The position numbers and the translations under genes were made by a program. From positions 137,001 to 201,000 of the forward strand of contig CAJNDS010002588.1 of the NCBI GenBank assembly GCA_905221605.1: 64,000 nt of DNA, in the 5' to 3' direction. This stretch comes from Symbiodinium natans (lineage: Eukaryota; Sar; Dinophyceae; Suessiales; Symbiodiniaceae). The notes under the pieces were generated by a model. The model worked only from the letters and a program-made list of their open reading frames with translations. It had not been told where the DNA came from and ran no database searches. This document shows positions 34,101-42,106 of this stretch, in pieces. Numbering within the stretch: the stretch's first letter is position 1; every line of letters starts with the position of its first letter.

Positions 34101-36898
34101 ACCTTAAAACCCAAAGTCCTAAATCCTGAACCCTAAAACCCGAAGACCCTAGAACCCTACACCTTAAAGCCCTAAGCCCCAAGCCCTCATCTGTAGGTGG
34201 GCTGCATCTCCTGCATGCACTTCCTGTGCATCACCATGCGCGCCTCCGATCGGCGGTTCCTGCGCCTCGGTTCGATGTGGGAGGGCTCTCGGGTCCCGGG
34301 GTCCAAAGCCCCGGAAACCCTAAACCCCAGGGGCTTAGGATTTAGGGTTTAGGGTTTAGGGTGTCGGGTTTGGGGTTTAGGGTTTAGGGTTTCTTAAATT
34401 TGCTACACCTCATAAACCCCAAACTCTAAACTCTAAACCCTGCGCTCTACAGTCAGAACCTCTGAAACTCTGAGCCCTAAACCCCAGAAGGCCTAAACCG
34501 TAAATTCTACATCTGACATGGACCTCTGCGAACCTGTTTCTTTTTGAAGATCTCAGGTCAGCGGTTCGCTAAGCCCGAAACTTTAGACCCTAAACTGTAA
34601 ACCCCAACCCAAACCCTAAATACAGCCCTGAACCCTAAGCCCTAAGCCCTACGCCCTACGCCCTAAGCCCTAAGCCCTAAGCCCTAAGCCCTAAGCCCAA
34701 AGCCCAAATCCCTAAACCCTTAATGAAGCCCTGCACCCGGAGCTTGCTGCTAAAGCCTTGCAGCCACGTCACGGCGCAGGTCTTGCTTGGAAGACAGTCT
34801 CAAGCACGTCCGCACGGCCTCGAAGGACCACTTCTGGGCGGGGTGGGGGTGGGGGGATGGTTTGGATTCCGGTCGAAAGTTTAGGGTTAACCCCAGGCGG
34901 TAAACCCTGGACCCTGAACCCGAAACCCTAGGCCCTAAACCCAAAACCCTGGACCCTGAACCCTAAACCCTAAACCCTAAACCCTAAACCCTAAACCCTA
35001 AACCCGAAACCCTAAACCCTAAACCCTCAGCCGGTTTGACTGGTTTAGGCTTTCAGGGTTTTAGGGTCTCGGGTTGTAGGACGCAGTGCATCCTTCTCAG
35101 CCTCTGGTTGGACTTAGGTTTCAGAGATGAAGCTCAAGCTTCTTAGCCAAGCCTAAGCCCTAAACCACCTCTGCCAGGTGGGAAACCCAAAGCCCGGGTT
35201 TAGGGTTTAGGGTTTCAAGGGTTAGGGTTTAGGGTTTCAAGGGTTTCAAGCGTTTCAAGGGTTTAGGGTTTCAAGGGTTTAGGGTTTAGGGCCCTTCGGA
35301 ATCTTGAAAGCTTCTGAGCGGGGCGGCTCCAGAAACCCCTACCCTACACCTTAAACCCGAACCCTATACATCCGACTGGTTTAGGGTTGTAAGGTTTTGG
35401 TTAGAGGCCTGTTTGTGGGTTGATGTACATTTTTGATATTTCCCCGAAAGGAAATGTCAAAATGCTACAAGGCAAAAGACATATACGATTTCATTTGGTG
35501 AAAATACTATCTTGCGTATAATCGTCGAGAAGCTTGAGTGTGCAGTTATCAAAATATCGCTCATATCTTCGCCATTATGATCACATATGGGAATGGATGC
35601 TTCTGATCTTTGCCAAATCACAATGAAGAAACTGGCGTCGCGTTCCTCTTTGATCGCAGGGGCTTTGGCGCGTCAATTTTTTTGCGAAGAGAGGAAGGGA
35701 AAACTTCGGTAAATTAACAATGTTTTCGTGGCTTTGTCGGTCTTTGTACCTCAATAATTCAGGCTGCCAAAGACTTGGCGCAGCTACTTGCAACCACTTC
35801 TGGTGCACAAGGAATGCACGGCATTTACTTTGTTTCATGGCCTTGAAAAAGTGCGTTCTGTCTACGCGTTCGGCTGGCTGCTGTCTTGGAAGAATCGGCA
35901 TGGACAATGCTTCGTGCATTTCGCATGTTTTACATGTCTGCTTTGTTTTGTGGTTGCCGGTTAACGATTGCCTTTAGAGTTTAATTTAGGTTCAGGGTAG
36001 CGGCTTGACAAATGAAACGTCAATGTCGTCAAAGATGCTCTATTTATGCCGAGATAAGATAGAACTTCTGAACTCTTGAGTGAAGTGAAATCTCTCGTTT
36101 GTTTCTGATAAAGACGATAAACTTCCAAAGTAAGATCCTTAGCGGGTCTCTTGTCGTGCTTCCAAACATCGAAAGAGAAGACCTCCAAAGAAGGTGGCCC
36201 CCGAATCGCTAAGACCTGACTTAGGGCTTAGGGCTTAGGGCTTAGGGTTTAGGGTTTAAGGTTTAGGGTTTAGGGTTTAGGGTTTAGGGTTTGGGGTTTG
36301 GGGTTTGGGGTTTAGGGTTGGCGAAACCTGGATATACGAAATATGTATTACGCTTGTCACCGAAGAAAATCCCATGTGTTTTTTGCGAAGACAAGAATGA
36401 AATATATAGATGATTCATTCGCCCAATAAAATTGACACTTGTCTTTGGGGGAAATACGAAATATGACTTCCGTAGGCAAATTAAATCATCTAATTTGGCA
36501 AAGATAAACCCCAAACCCGCCTAAAACCCTAACTCCTAAATTCGGGGGATTATTGAAGGAGCGCTTCAACCAGCTCCGCTCGGACGTGGAAGCCTTTCTT
36601 GGCGAGGCACGCCTACAGGTTTGGGGGTTTTAGGGCTCAGGGTTTAGGGAGGGGTAAGTCCCCCAAAGCCCAACATCCCCAAAGCCGAAATGCAAAACCC
36701 CGAAACCCAACATGTCAACAAAACCACCAAAACAAACACCAAAGCCCCGAAACCTCTTAACCCCCTAAGAAGCTCTCAAACCCTGAAGCCCTAAACCCTA
36801 CTGTAAACCTTCAGCCCTAAACCCTCAACTGCCAGGTAAACTTTGCGGCGGCCCGACTCCGTGAGTTCAACGCTGCAGCGGAGGAGCCTCATGCCAAG
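15261..36898 (+). CDS. formin-like protein, FH2 domain, about 20 tiny exons
   Basis: Formins nucleate and elongate actin filaments through an FH2 dimer. Exons (approximate): 15261-15281?, 15487-15567, 16648-16691?, 19867-19945?, 20040-20077, 20872-20913, 22152-22185, 22587-22651, 23031-23075, 24888-24938?, 25276-25301, 26438-26471, 26862-26890, 27393-27435, 28144-28185, 28460-28516, 34197-34284, 34557-34572, 34780-34825, 36559-36618, 36836-36898. From 20040 on, consecutive exons are phase-compatible. The translation follows FH2 order: TIFGEL (domain start), [92 protein letters not shown] (the GNYxN signature), [26 protein letters not shown], then the helical tail [20 protein letters not shown]. 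Donors are mostly GC, some GA and GT; acceptors are AG|G except where marked ?. The N-terminus (any FH1 region) and stop codon are not fixed. Identification rests on motif recognition, not a database search. Confidence 0.7.
17101..17515. repeat. 10-bp satellite, GAGTACGCMC
   Basis: About 41 head-to-tail copies of GAGTACGC(A/C)C, with one in-frame-breaking 5-bp insertion near 17212 and one 9-bp unit near 17405. Long frames stay open on both strands (EYARVRTST-like and RAYSCVLV-like). This follows from a unit with no stop in those frames; it is not a gene. It lies in a formin intron. Confidence 0.9.
17516..17985. repeat. tandem ~115-bp repeats with G/C homopolymer
   Basis: Four to five degenerate copies starting near 17516, 17628, 17744, 17850 and 17960. 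Each has CATGCGAGAATCGTGTTTGCAA-like and GCAAGCTTGCTTCAAAGCAT-like cores, a run of G or C, and CATATGCATACAT. Runs of 8-14 G or C differ in length between copies. No gene. Confidence 0.8.
18030..18545. repeat. degenerate ~31-bp tandem repeats (AAACCTCTATTTTCTTTGGAT type)
   Basis: Repeated words GGAAAACCTCTAT and TTTCTTTGGATTT spaced 30-50 bp apart, more regular toward 18360-18540. AACCTCT may be a decayed telomere unit. No coding signal. Confidence 0.7.
18898..19170. repeat. 11/19-bp satellite, CGCATACCCGG(GCACCCGG)
   Basis: A mixture of an 11-bp unit (CGCATACCCGG) and a 19-bp unit with an added GCACCCGG. All six frames are largely open, which explains the long spurious Ala/Tyr/Arg/Gly reading frames on both strands. 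It follows a 12-base G run. Confidence 0.9.
19230..19625. repeat. AT-rich segment with TA microsatellites
   Basis: (TA)n at about 19231-19263 and TATATA-rich DNA at 19505-19610, within a formin intron. No gene or RNA recognised. Confidence 0.6.
20160..20255 (+). repeat. TTTAGGG / TTCAGGG array
   Basis: Four TTTAGGG units then about six TTCAGGG units, following a 12-base C run. It lies between formin exons 20040-20077 and 20872-20913. Confidence 0.9.
20703..20850 (-). repeat. CCCTATTAAA 10-mer array
   Basis: About ten copies of an AAACCCTATT unit, a telomere-like word expanded by three bases and locally amplified. It ends just upstream of the formin exon at 20872. Confidence 0.85.
21160..21225. 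repeat. GGGAATATAATA 13-bp tandem repeat
   Basis: Five copies ending in a G run, followed by AT-rich DNA that resembles the dispersed element remnants elsewhere in the window. Confidence 0.75.
22281..22577 (-). repeat. two CCCTAAA arrays
   Basis: Arrays at about 22281-22385 and 22497-22577, separated by about 110 bp of unique DNA. The second stops about 10 bp before the acceptor of the formin exon at 22587. Confidence 0.9.
23936..24121. repeat. CCCTCT polypyrimidine microsatellite
   Basis: About 185 bp of (CCCTCT)n with CCCCCT and interrupted variants. The complementary strand reads Gly/Glu/Arg, a spurious frame. Confidence 0.95.
24256..24360. mobile_element. AT-rich inverted-repeat (hairpin) element
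   Basis: Left arm 24256-24294 (core TTATTTTGCTTGTTTAATTG) and right arm 24325-24360 (core CAATTGAACATCAAGCAAAAT) are imperfect inverted copies around a ~30-base loop. It lies in a ~500-bp AT-rich island (24170-24700) that has no gene I recognise. Confidence 0.5.
24964..25260 (-). repeat. CCCTAAA / CCCTCAA array
   Basis: Blocks of CCCTAAA, then about 15 CCCTCAA units, then CCCTAAA again. It sits between the candidate formin exon at 24888 and the one at 25276. A 27-base T run (24836-24863) precedes the former and could act as its polypyrimidine tract. Confidence 0.9.
26945..27075 (+). repeat. TTTAGGG variant array
   Basis: Mixed TTTAGGG, TGTAGGG and TTTGGGG units in a formin intron. Confidence 0.85.
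27515..27885 (+). repeat. two long TTTAGGG arrays
   Basis: Near-perfect TTTAGGG arrays at about 27519-27602 and 27764-27880, in the formin intron between 27435 and 28144. The candidate exon-like piece at 27659-27682 between them is skipped in the FH2 alignment. Confidence 0.95.
27968..28110 (-). repeat. CCCCAAA array changing to CCCTAAA
   Basis: About 14 CCCCAAA units then CCCTAAA units. The array is opposite in orientation to the TTTAGGG array only 90 bp upstream, in the same intron. Confidence 0.95.
29090..30426 (+). CDS. multi-pass membrane protein, two exons, nested in formin intron
   Basis: Exons 29090-29910 and 30018-30426 join in phase (GT donor gtatct, AG|G acceptor) to 409 codons ending in TGA. 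The ATG at 29090 is the first in the open frame. Hydrophobic segments include [35 protein letters not shown], a following [25 protein letters not shown] and [14 protein letters not shown]. Near the end of exon 1 is [16 protein letters not shown], an EDxPQLxL-type motif also found in XK-related membrane proteins; this is only a resemblance. The C-terminal ~120 residues are hydrophilic, Ser/Ala/Gln-rich, ending TACCSIS with a Cys pair that could be lipidated. The whole gene lies between formin exons 28516 and 34197, same strand. Function unknown. Confidence 0.65.
30450..30625 (-). repeat. CCCCCTAAA 9-mer array
   Basis: About 19 copies of a telomere unit lengthened by two C. It starts 25 bp after the stop codon of the membrane-protein gene. 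Because the unit is a multiple of three, all frames stay open (Pro-Lys-Pro or Leu-Asn-Pro); this is not coding. Confidence 0.9.
30909..30962 (+). other. possible relict of the dinoflagellate spliced leader
   Basis: TTTGGCTCAAG (30909-30919) equals the last 11 bases of the dinoflagellate trans-spliced leader, and CCGTAGCCAT (30953-30962) equals its first 10 bases, but in the wrong order. It lies upstream of the cupin-like gene. May be chance. Confidence 0.25.
31389..32236 (+). CDS. cupin-like protein, two exons, nested in formin intron
   Basis: Exon 31389-31579 (GT donor gtttag) joins in phase to 31705-32236 (acceptor ccaag|G), restoring LYLGSGWRVELQPK, and ends at TAA. An in-frame stop at 31386 sets the left limit. 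The first ATG in frame is at 31410, giving about 240 residues. The central part has a short His motif, [20 protein letters not shown], followed by ARTYHRI and [10 protein letters not shown]. This spacing of HxH, a later His and beta-strand-like segments suggests a single cupin (RmlC-like) metal-binding barrel; no substrate can be named. The C-terminus is basic ([15 protein letters not shown]). The 125-bp intron contains CCCTAA-type units. It could be a non-enzymatic relative. Same strand as the host formin. Confidence 0.6.
32860..32962 (-). repeat. CCCTAAA array
   Basis: About 14 near-perfect units in the large formin intron, downstream of the cupin-like gene. Confidence 0.95.
33406..33535 (-). 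repeat. CCCTAAA array
   Basis: About 18 near-perfect CCCTAAA units; one CCCTAAG variant. Confidence 0.95.
33645..33890. mobile_element. dispersed repeat, families E and D adjacent
   Basis: 33648-33715 matches 53086-53150 (shared GCTTTAC/ACTTTAC, CTTTAGATCCTTA, ATTGGGTTTCT and GGCAG blocks). 33846-33886 (TAGGAACATTTTTTTCAGAGGG then GGGCCA) matches parts of 38836-38873 and 60825-60865. Non-coding dispersed element of unknown type. Confidence 0.5.
34940..35300. repeat. CCCTAAA then TTTAGGG/TTTCAAGGG arrays
   Basis: CCCTAAA units at 34955-35030 give way to inverted TTTAGGG and TTTCAAGGG units at 35195-35290, in the formin intron after exon 34780-34825. Confidence 0.8.
35400..36200. other. AT-richer island, no gene recognised
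   Basis: About 800 bp without telomere units and with lower GC than its surroundings, inside a formin intron. Minus-strand frames at 35581-35919 and 35961-36188 are open but show no motif I recognise. It could be an inserted element or organelle-derived DNA. Confidence 0.35.
36220..36318 (+). repeat. TTTAGGG / TTTGGGG array
   Basis: CTTAGGG, TTTAGGG then TTTGGGG units, followed by an AT-rich 200-bp tract with repeated ACGAAATATG words. Confidence 0.85.
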
Positions 36899-37274
36899 GC
36901 GCATTGGGAGGGGGGACTGATCCTGGGGATGAAGGTTTCGAGGTTTTAACCCTGTCAGGGTTACCCTAAACCCCCAAACCCTAAACCCTAAACCCTGAAC
37001 CCTAAACCCTAAACCCTAACTTTAGAACCGAAGACCTACAGCTTAAACAAAAACTTATAGTGGGGTGGTTTATGTGTTTTGGGTTTTTGTGGGGTTAGGA
37101 GCAATTTTGGGGGGTTAGCGCTTTTGGGGGGTTGGGGTGGGGAGGGGAGAGGATGAGGCTTGGGAAGGGTGAGGGCTTGCCCTCTCGTGCTTCTTGTTGG
37201 CTTAAATACCCCCCCCCCCCCCCCCCCAAAGCACCCGACATGATAGCACAGATAGCCCTGTGACGTTGTGAAAC

Positions 37275-37395
37275 CTCCAACCCTAAACCCTAAACCCTAA
37301 TCCCTAAACCCTAGACCCGAAACCCTAAACCCTAAACCCTAGACCCTAAACCCTAAACCCTAAACCCTAAACCCTAAACCCTAAACCCTAAACCC
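37275..37395 (-). repeat. CCCTAAA array
   Basis: About 16 units with CCCTAGA and CCCGAAA variants, just upstream of the candidate exon at 37440. Confidence 0.9.
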
Positions 37396-37439
37396 AGTCT
37401 CCTCTTCCACTAGCTCGGCGGCCTTCGCTGCGTCTTGAG

Positions 37440-37473
37440 GCTCCGAAGAAGCACGCAGAGGCCGCATCGCCAG
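37440..37473 (+). CDS. possible formin C-terminal tail exon
   Basis: Acceptor tgag|GCT, frame APKKHAEAASP, GA donor, phase 0 to 1, which is compatible with the end of the last FH2 exon at 36898. The same DNA also reads on the minus strand with RPLRASSEPQDAAKAAELVE, so direction is uncertain. Confidence 0.3.
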
Positions 37474-37528
37474 GAGCATCTCCCGCAGGCAGCACCTCCG
37501 GTTGTTTGCAAAGCCTAGGCCTTCAACC

Positions 37529-37690
37529 CTAAACCCTAAACCCTAAACCCTAAACCCTAAACCCTAAACCCTAAACCCTGAACCCTGAACCCTGAACCCT
37601 GAACCCTGAACCCTAAACCCTAAACCCTAAACCCCAAACCCTAAAGCCTAAACCCTAAACCCTAAACCCTGAACCTTGAACCCTGAACCC
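37529..37690 (-). repeat. CCCTAAA / CCCTGAA array
   Basis: CCCTAAA units flank two internal blocks of CCCTGAA: local homogenisation of a variant. Confidence 0.9.
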
Positions 37691-38150
37691 GAGCTCAGAA
37701 GGGTTTGTGCGAGCAATTGGGGCCAAGAGACGTTGCACATTCAATTCCAGGTTTAGAGGATGCGGGGTATTTTCTCATCGGGTTTGGGGTTTAGGGGGTT
37801 AGGGTTTAGGGCGTATTGGTTTAGGGGTGTAGGGGTGTAGGGTTTTAGGGGTTTCGGGGCTCAGTGGGCTCAGCAAGCTCAGTGGGCTCTCACAGTGAGA
37901 TCCAATTCCCAGGTTTGGCTCACAGCGATTGTCGAGTACTGTCTCCAGGTTTGCCGGCTCGTTTTCGTGTGAAACCACTGGCTTCACGGTCCACGCCCGA
38001 CCCCGAAATCGCAAGCCTATGCAACGAGCAGGTATGTGGGGTGTGTTTGGGTGGACGAACGTGCCCACCTCATAACCATAGCACCTTCCACCCACATGTG
38101 AGGGTGTGTTTATTCATTGGCTAAGGCTAAGGGCATCGGGGCTCAGGCTC

Positions 38151-39083
38151 ATGATTCATGTCTGGGGCGTTTCTGGTGAAGAGTTGGCCCTCGTCCCTGT
38201 GGCGGAGATTGGGGATGTCAGAACGCTAAAGCGACGTTTGCAGAAGGCCCACGGCTTCCCACGCTTCCGGCAGAGGCTCTTGTGCGATGGCTCCATCCTG
38301 GATGATGCTGCCCTGCTGGATTCGCCTGTCCACCTGCACCTAGTGGTGCTACCCTATCCCGAGCCTCACATCGCTCAGGAGAGTGCGGACGAGCTCGTTG
38401 CGGCCGTCGCGTTCACCTGGGTGTCCGAAGTGGAGCGCATCCTGGGGGGTCCACAAGATCCAAACTTGGCCGATGCCCGCGGCTCCAGGCCCCTGGTCAT
38501 CGCAGGAAGCAATGGGCGTGTGGAGCTGGTGAGGCTGCTCCTGGAGGCCATGGCCGATGCGAATCTGGCGGATGGTGATGGGGACAGGGCCCTCATCTGC
38601 GCAGCGAACGAAGGCTGCGAAGACATCGTGCGCCTGCTGCTGGAGTCGAAGGCAGACAAGGATGCAACCGACAGCTTCGGCCGCACGGCGCTTCGCTGTG
38701 CTTCCATGGAGGGTCGCCTGGATGTAGTGCGTTGCCTCCTGGAGGCAGGTTCTGACAAAGACTTAGCAGACAAGAACGGAGACTAGGCTGGCCCTTGAGA
38801 CATTTCATGTTTTCCCTTAACTGGGGTTAAGAGGATCATATTCAGGAATATCTTTCAGAGGGTCTGAAGGGCCATCACTAGGAGATGACGCCCTGGCTTG
38901 TGCGAGTTTTGGGGGCCATGGCGGTGTGGTGCAAGTGCTGCTGGAGGCGAGAAGCAGGGTAGATAGCTGCAATCAGGATGGCGAGACGCCGCTCTGCTAT
39001 GCATCCAAGGAGGGCCATTTTGAAGTCGCGCGCTTGCTGTTGGACGCCAATGCTTGCCCTCGCACAGCTGACGAGGATGGAAG
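38151..39083 (+). CDS. ubiquitin-like / ankyrin-repeat protein, 3' end unresolved
   Basis: Exon 1 starts at ATG 38151 (MIHVWGVSGEELALVPVAEI). Its N-terminal ~75 residues form a ubiquitin-like fold (VRTLKRRLQKAHG, FRQRLLCDGSILDD), typical of dinoflagellate ankyrin proteins. Ankyrin repeats follow from about residue 100: PLVIAGSNGRVELVRLLLEA, ALICAANEGCEDIVRLLLES and ALRCASMEGRLDVVRCLLEA. Exon 1 ends at 38778 before a GA donor (gagact). After a 103-bp intron, exon 2 (38882-39083, acceptor ctag|G) continues in phase with ACASFGGHGGVVQVLLEA and PLCYASKEGHFEVARLLLDA, then a GT donor. Later exons and the stop were not found. Reading straight through would give a false stop at 38784. Such proteins mediate protein-protein contacts; the partner is unknown. 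It lies between the FH2 exons and the possible tail exons, same strand. Confidence 0.75.
38779..38881 (+). other. 103-bp GA-AG intron made of a dispersed repeat
   Basis: It starts GAGACT and ends ACTAG, with GGAGA at both exon junctions. Its second half (AAGAGGATCATATTCAGGAA, TTTCAGAGGG, GGGCCA) recurs at 60821-60866 and partly at 33846-33886. This makes it a candidate introner-type insertion. Confidence 0.5.
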
Positions 39084-39471
39084 GTGAGCGTGTTGTCACG
39101 CGGGGTGCATGCCTGTTGTCGCACGCCGGCTTGTGACAAATGGCAACACTATTTTGGGCTGGAACCTCAAGGCTTCTTTTGCTTTTAGTTAGGGTGAGGA
39201 CCCAACAAGATGCCCCATACTCCCGACGTCTTTGCCGTCACCAGCCATCCGAACCCCCTCCCACCCGCTCAGGACCCCCTGAACAGATGAACACAAAACC
39301 CGAAGTTGCGCAGGCTTTTTCTCATGAGACTGATATACACATATATCGATCTGTGGATGTTCATGTGAAGTAAGCCGCACCCCAAGCCCTAAACCTTTGC
39401 AGTTTTTGGATAGCCAGTGTTGGGACCCCTCGTTTCTCTGGCCCACTGCTAGGACGTAGAGGTTGGAAACG

Positions 39472-39640
39472 TAAACCCTAAACCCTAAACCCTAAACCCT
39501 AAACCCTAAACCCTAAACCCTAAACCCTAAACCCTAAACCCTAAACCCTAAACCCCTAACCCTACACCCTAAACCCTAAACCCCTACCTCTAAACCCTAA
39601 ACTCTAAACCCTAAACCCTAAACCCTAAACCTCTCTTTCA
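39472..39640 (-). repeat. CCCTAAA array
   Basis: About 20 near-perfect units followed by mixed CCCTACA, CCCCTAA and CTCTAAA variants. Confidence 0.95.
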
Positions 39641-39654
39641 TAGATAATTTAAAT

Positions 39655-40015
39655 GTTAAGGAGTTACTGGGCAAGGTCATTTTTTTACTGGGCAAGGTCA
39701 TTTTTTTACTGGGCAAGGTCATTTTTTTTTACTGGGCAAGGTCATTTTTTTACTGGCTGGGCAAGGTCGTTTCGTCCAAAAAAACGACCTTGCCCAGTAA
39801 AGAATGACCTTGCCCAGAAAAAAATGACCTTGCCCAGTAAAAATGTTACTGGGCAAGGTCATCTTTTTACTGGGCAAGGTCATCTTTTTACTGGGCAAGG
39901 TCATTTTTTTACTGGGCAAGGTCATTTTTTTTGCTGGGCAAGGTCATTTTTTTGCTGGGCAAGGTCATTTTTTTATTGGGCAAGGTCTTTTTTTTACTGG
40001 GCAAGGTCGGTCCAT
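39655..40015. repeat. 22-bp TTACTGGGCAAGGTCATTTTTT array with inverted block
   Basis: About 13 direct units of a TTACTGGGCAAGGTCATTTT type. They are interrupted at 39775-39840 by three units in inverted orientation (GACCTTGCCCAGTAA). T-run length varies from 6 to 9, producing frames that read Trp-Ala-Arg-Ser-Phe; not coding. Confidence 0.9.
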
Positions 40016-40244
40016 AAGCTTAATGTTGTGGGATTCTTCGGGCGGGTGGGTATTTTTCTGGAGTAATAATTTCTTGACTAGTGAATGCTTGGACTTGAGA
40101 TGCTGAACCCTAAACCCTAAACCCTAAACCCTAAACCCTAAACCCTAAACCCTAAACCCCAAACGGTTGTGGAACTTAGTTAGGGGGCACAGCGCTGCCT
40201 TCAGAGCCCCACTTCCTTCTTCCCGTCTTCCCTTGCTTGACCAG

Positions 40245-40266
40245 GCAGCGCTCAACAGGAAACACA
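40245..40266 (+). CDS. weak candidate tail exon
   Basis: Acceptor ccag|G, reading SAQQET if entered in phase 1 from the exon at 37440. Donor choice (GA at 40257 or GT at 40267) is not settled. It is followed at once by a TTTAGGG array. Confidence 0.2.
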
Positions 40267-40554
40267 GTTTAGGGTTTAGGGTTTAGGGTTTGGGGTTTAG
40301 GGTTTAGGGTTTAGGGTTTGGGGTTTGGGGTTTGGGGTTTGGGGTTTGGGGCGAATCATTGACTCAGGCCCTCTGTAAAGCCCAAACCAAGACCATGCCC
40401 CAACTCCCCTCCCGCCCCCAACAAGCAACCCCAACCCCTGCAACTAAACCTTTCAACAGCCTTTCTTGGGGATTGGTTCTTAGCTGTTACACGGTCGCTA
40501 CTTCCACCTACCTACCCATGACCCGCTAAACCCTGAACCCTGAAGCAGCCAAAG

Positions 40555-40616
40555 GCGAGAATGAAAAGGATGGCAAAGCAGCGGAAGCTTCCTCCCCCAA
40601 GGCTGTCGCTGCTCAG
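40555..40616 (+). CDS. candidate exon, Lys/Glu/Ala-rich tail
   Basis: Acceptor aaag|G, GT donor, reading ENEKDGKAAEASSPKAVAAQ. It ends in phase 0 and joins the terminal exon at 40999. Composition suggests a disordered tail, possibly of the formin. Confidence 0.4.
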
Positions 40617-40998
40617 GTTTTGGGGGTTTGCTGTCTATCTTGGGCTTCGGGTTTAGGGTTTCGGGTTTAGGGTTAGGGTTCCAGGTTCTTGGGCGTTTCA
40701 GTTCAGGAGCATCATGGGCCACAGACAAGTTTTCTGGAGCATGTCGTTGAAGGCCCCAGCGGTTTGTGAACGAGTATTCACCGTCGAATTCCCCTAAAAA
40801 GCCTAAAACCCTAAATCCCTCAAAAACCCAGACCCTAAAACCCTTAAAACCCTGAAGCCCCAAAACCCTAAAAGCTAAAGCCCTGAATCCCTAAAACCCG
40901 TAAAACCCTAAAGCCCCAAAAGCTAAAACACTCATATGGGGTAGGTACCTCATTCCCTCATTCCCTACTAAGAACCAGCCAACTTTTCGTCTGACTAG

Positions 40999-41064
40999 GG
41001 TGCAGCGGCCAAAGACGAGCTCGAAGCAGCGGACACCTCAGCCGAGCTGCAGCTATCAGCCTGA
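40999..41064 (+). CDS. candidate terminal exon
   Basis: Acceptor ctag|GGT, phase 0, reading GAAAKDELEAADTSAELQLS then Ala and TGA at 41062-41064. It would close the Ala/Lys/Glu-rich tail begun at 40555. About 30 bp downstream a long CCCTAAA array starts. Membership in the formin gene is inferred from position and phase only. Confidence 0.4.
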   Translation, partial: GAAAKDELEAADTSAELQLSA

Positions 41065-41090
41065 AGCCCCCTGGCCCCCTAAACCCTATG

Positions 41091-41250
41091 CGCTAAACCC
41101 TAAACCCTAAACCCTAAACCCTAAACCCTAAACCCTAAACCCTAAACCCTAAACCCTAAACCCTAAACCCTAAACCCTAAACCCTAAACCTTAAACCCTA
41201 AACCCTAAACCCGACACCCTACACCCTACACCCTACACCCTAAACCCCAA
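41091..41250 (-). repeat. CCCTAAA array
   Basis: About 18 near-perfect units then CCCTACA variants, between the candidate formin end and the CCT eta gene. Confidence 0.95.
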
Positions 41251-42106
41251 GCCGAGTTTACGGCCCCAACCTAGAACGATAAGCCAAAATCACCGGTGCC
41301 ACCGACCCACGAGGCGCCTTGGCCAGTGATGACGGAGGAGGTCCCTGCGGCTTTTGGCATTTGTTGGGTTTGGGGTTTTGGGGTTTTCGGGTTTAGGGCT
41401 GGGGGTTTAGGGTTTAGGGTTGAGAGTTTAGGGTTTGTGGGCCGCACGTTAAGCGAGTCCATGGCCCTGCCCCCGCATGCGCACATACACATGTGCACCT
41501 GGGCTTTTCCTGCTGAGCCCAGCGCACCACCAGGGCTGTCTTGGCTCTTGGCAGGGTCGATGCCGATTTCGAGCCTTCCCTGCCTTTGCTGAAGACCCTA
41601 AGAAGTCTAAAGAGCCTTGAAGTGGGAAGAGGGCCCAAGGCACGCAGAACCACAGAGCTGGTCGGGGGGGGGGGTCTCCTACCACTGCCACTACCACTAC
41701 CACTACCACTACCCCTACCCCTACCCCTACCCCTACCCCTACCCCTACCCCTACCACTACCACTACCACCACTGATATATATATATATATATACATATGT
41801 ATCATACACACACACACACACAAGCCGACGCCGCCGCCATGGGGCCATGGCGATGCAGCCACGGCAAGGAGCAGGAGGCCCCGAAAAACAAAGGTGGATT
41901 CATGTTGCGCTGAGGGCTTCAAGGGTTCGAAGGCGAAGGAATGGTGTAGGGTTAAAGAGGTTTAGTATCTTAGGGTTTAGGGTTTAGTATCTGATATTCG
42001 GGTAAAGGGTTTAGGTTTAGTGTATCAGCCCCACGCCCCAGACCCTAGCCCTAAATCCCAAAGCCCGAAGCCTCAAACCCCAAGCCTGAAACCCGCAATT
42101 CTGCAG

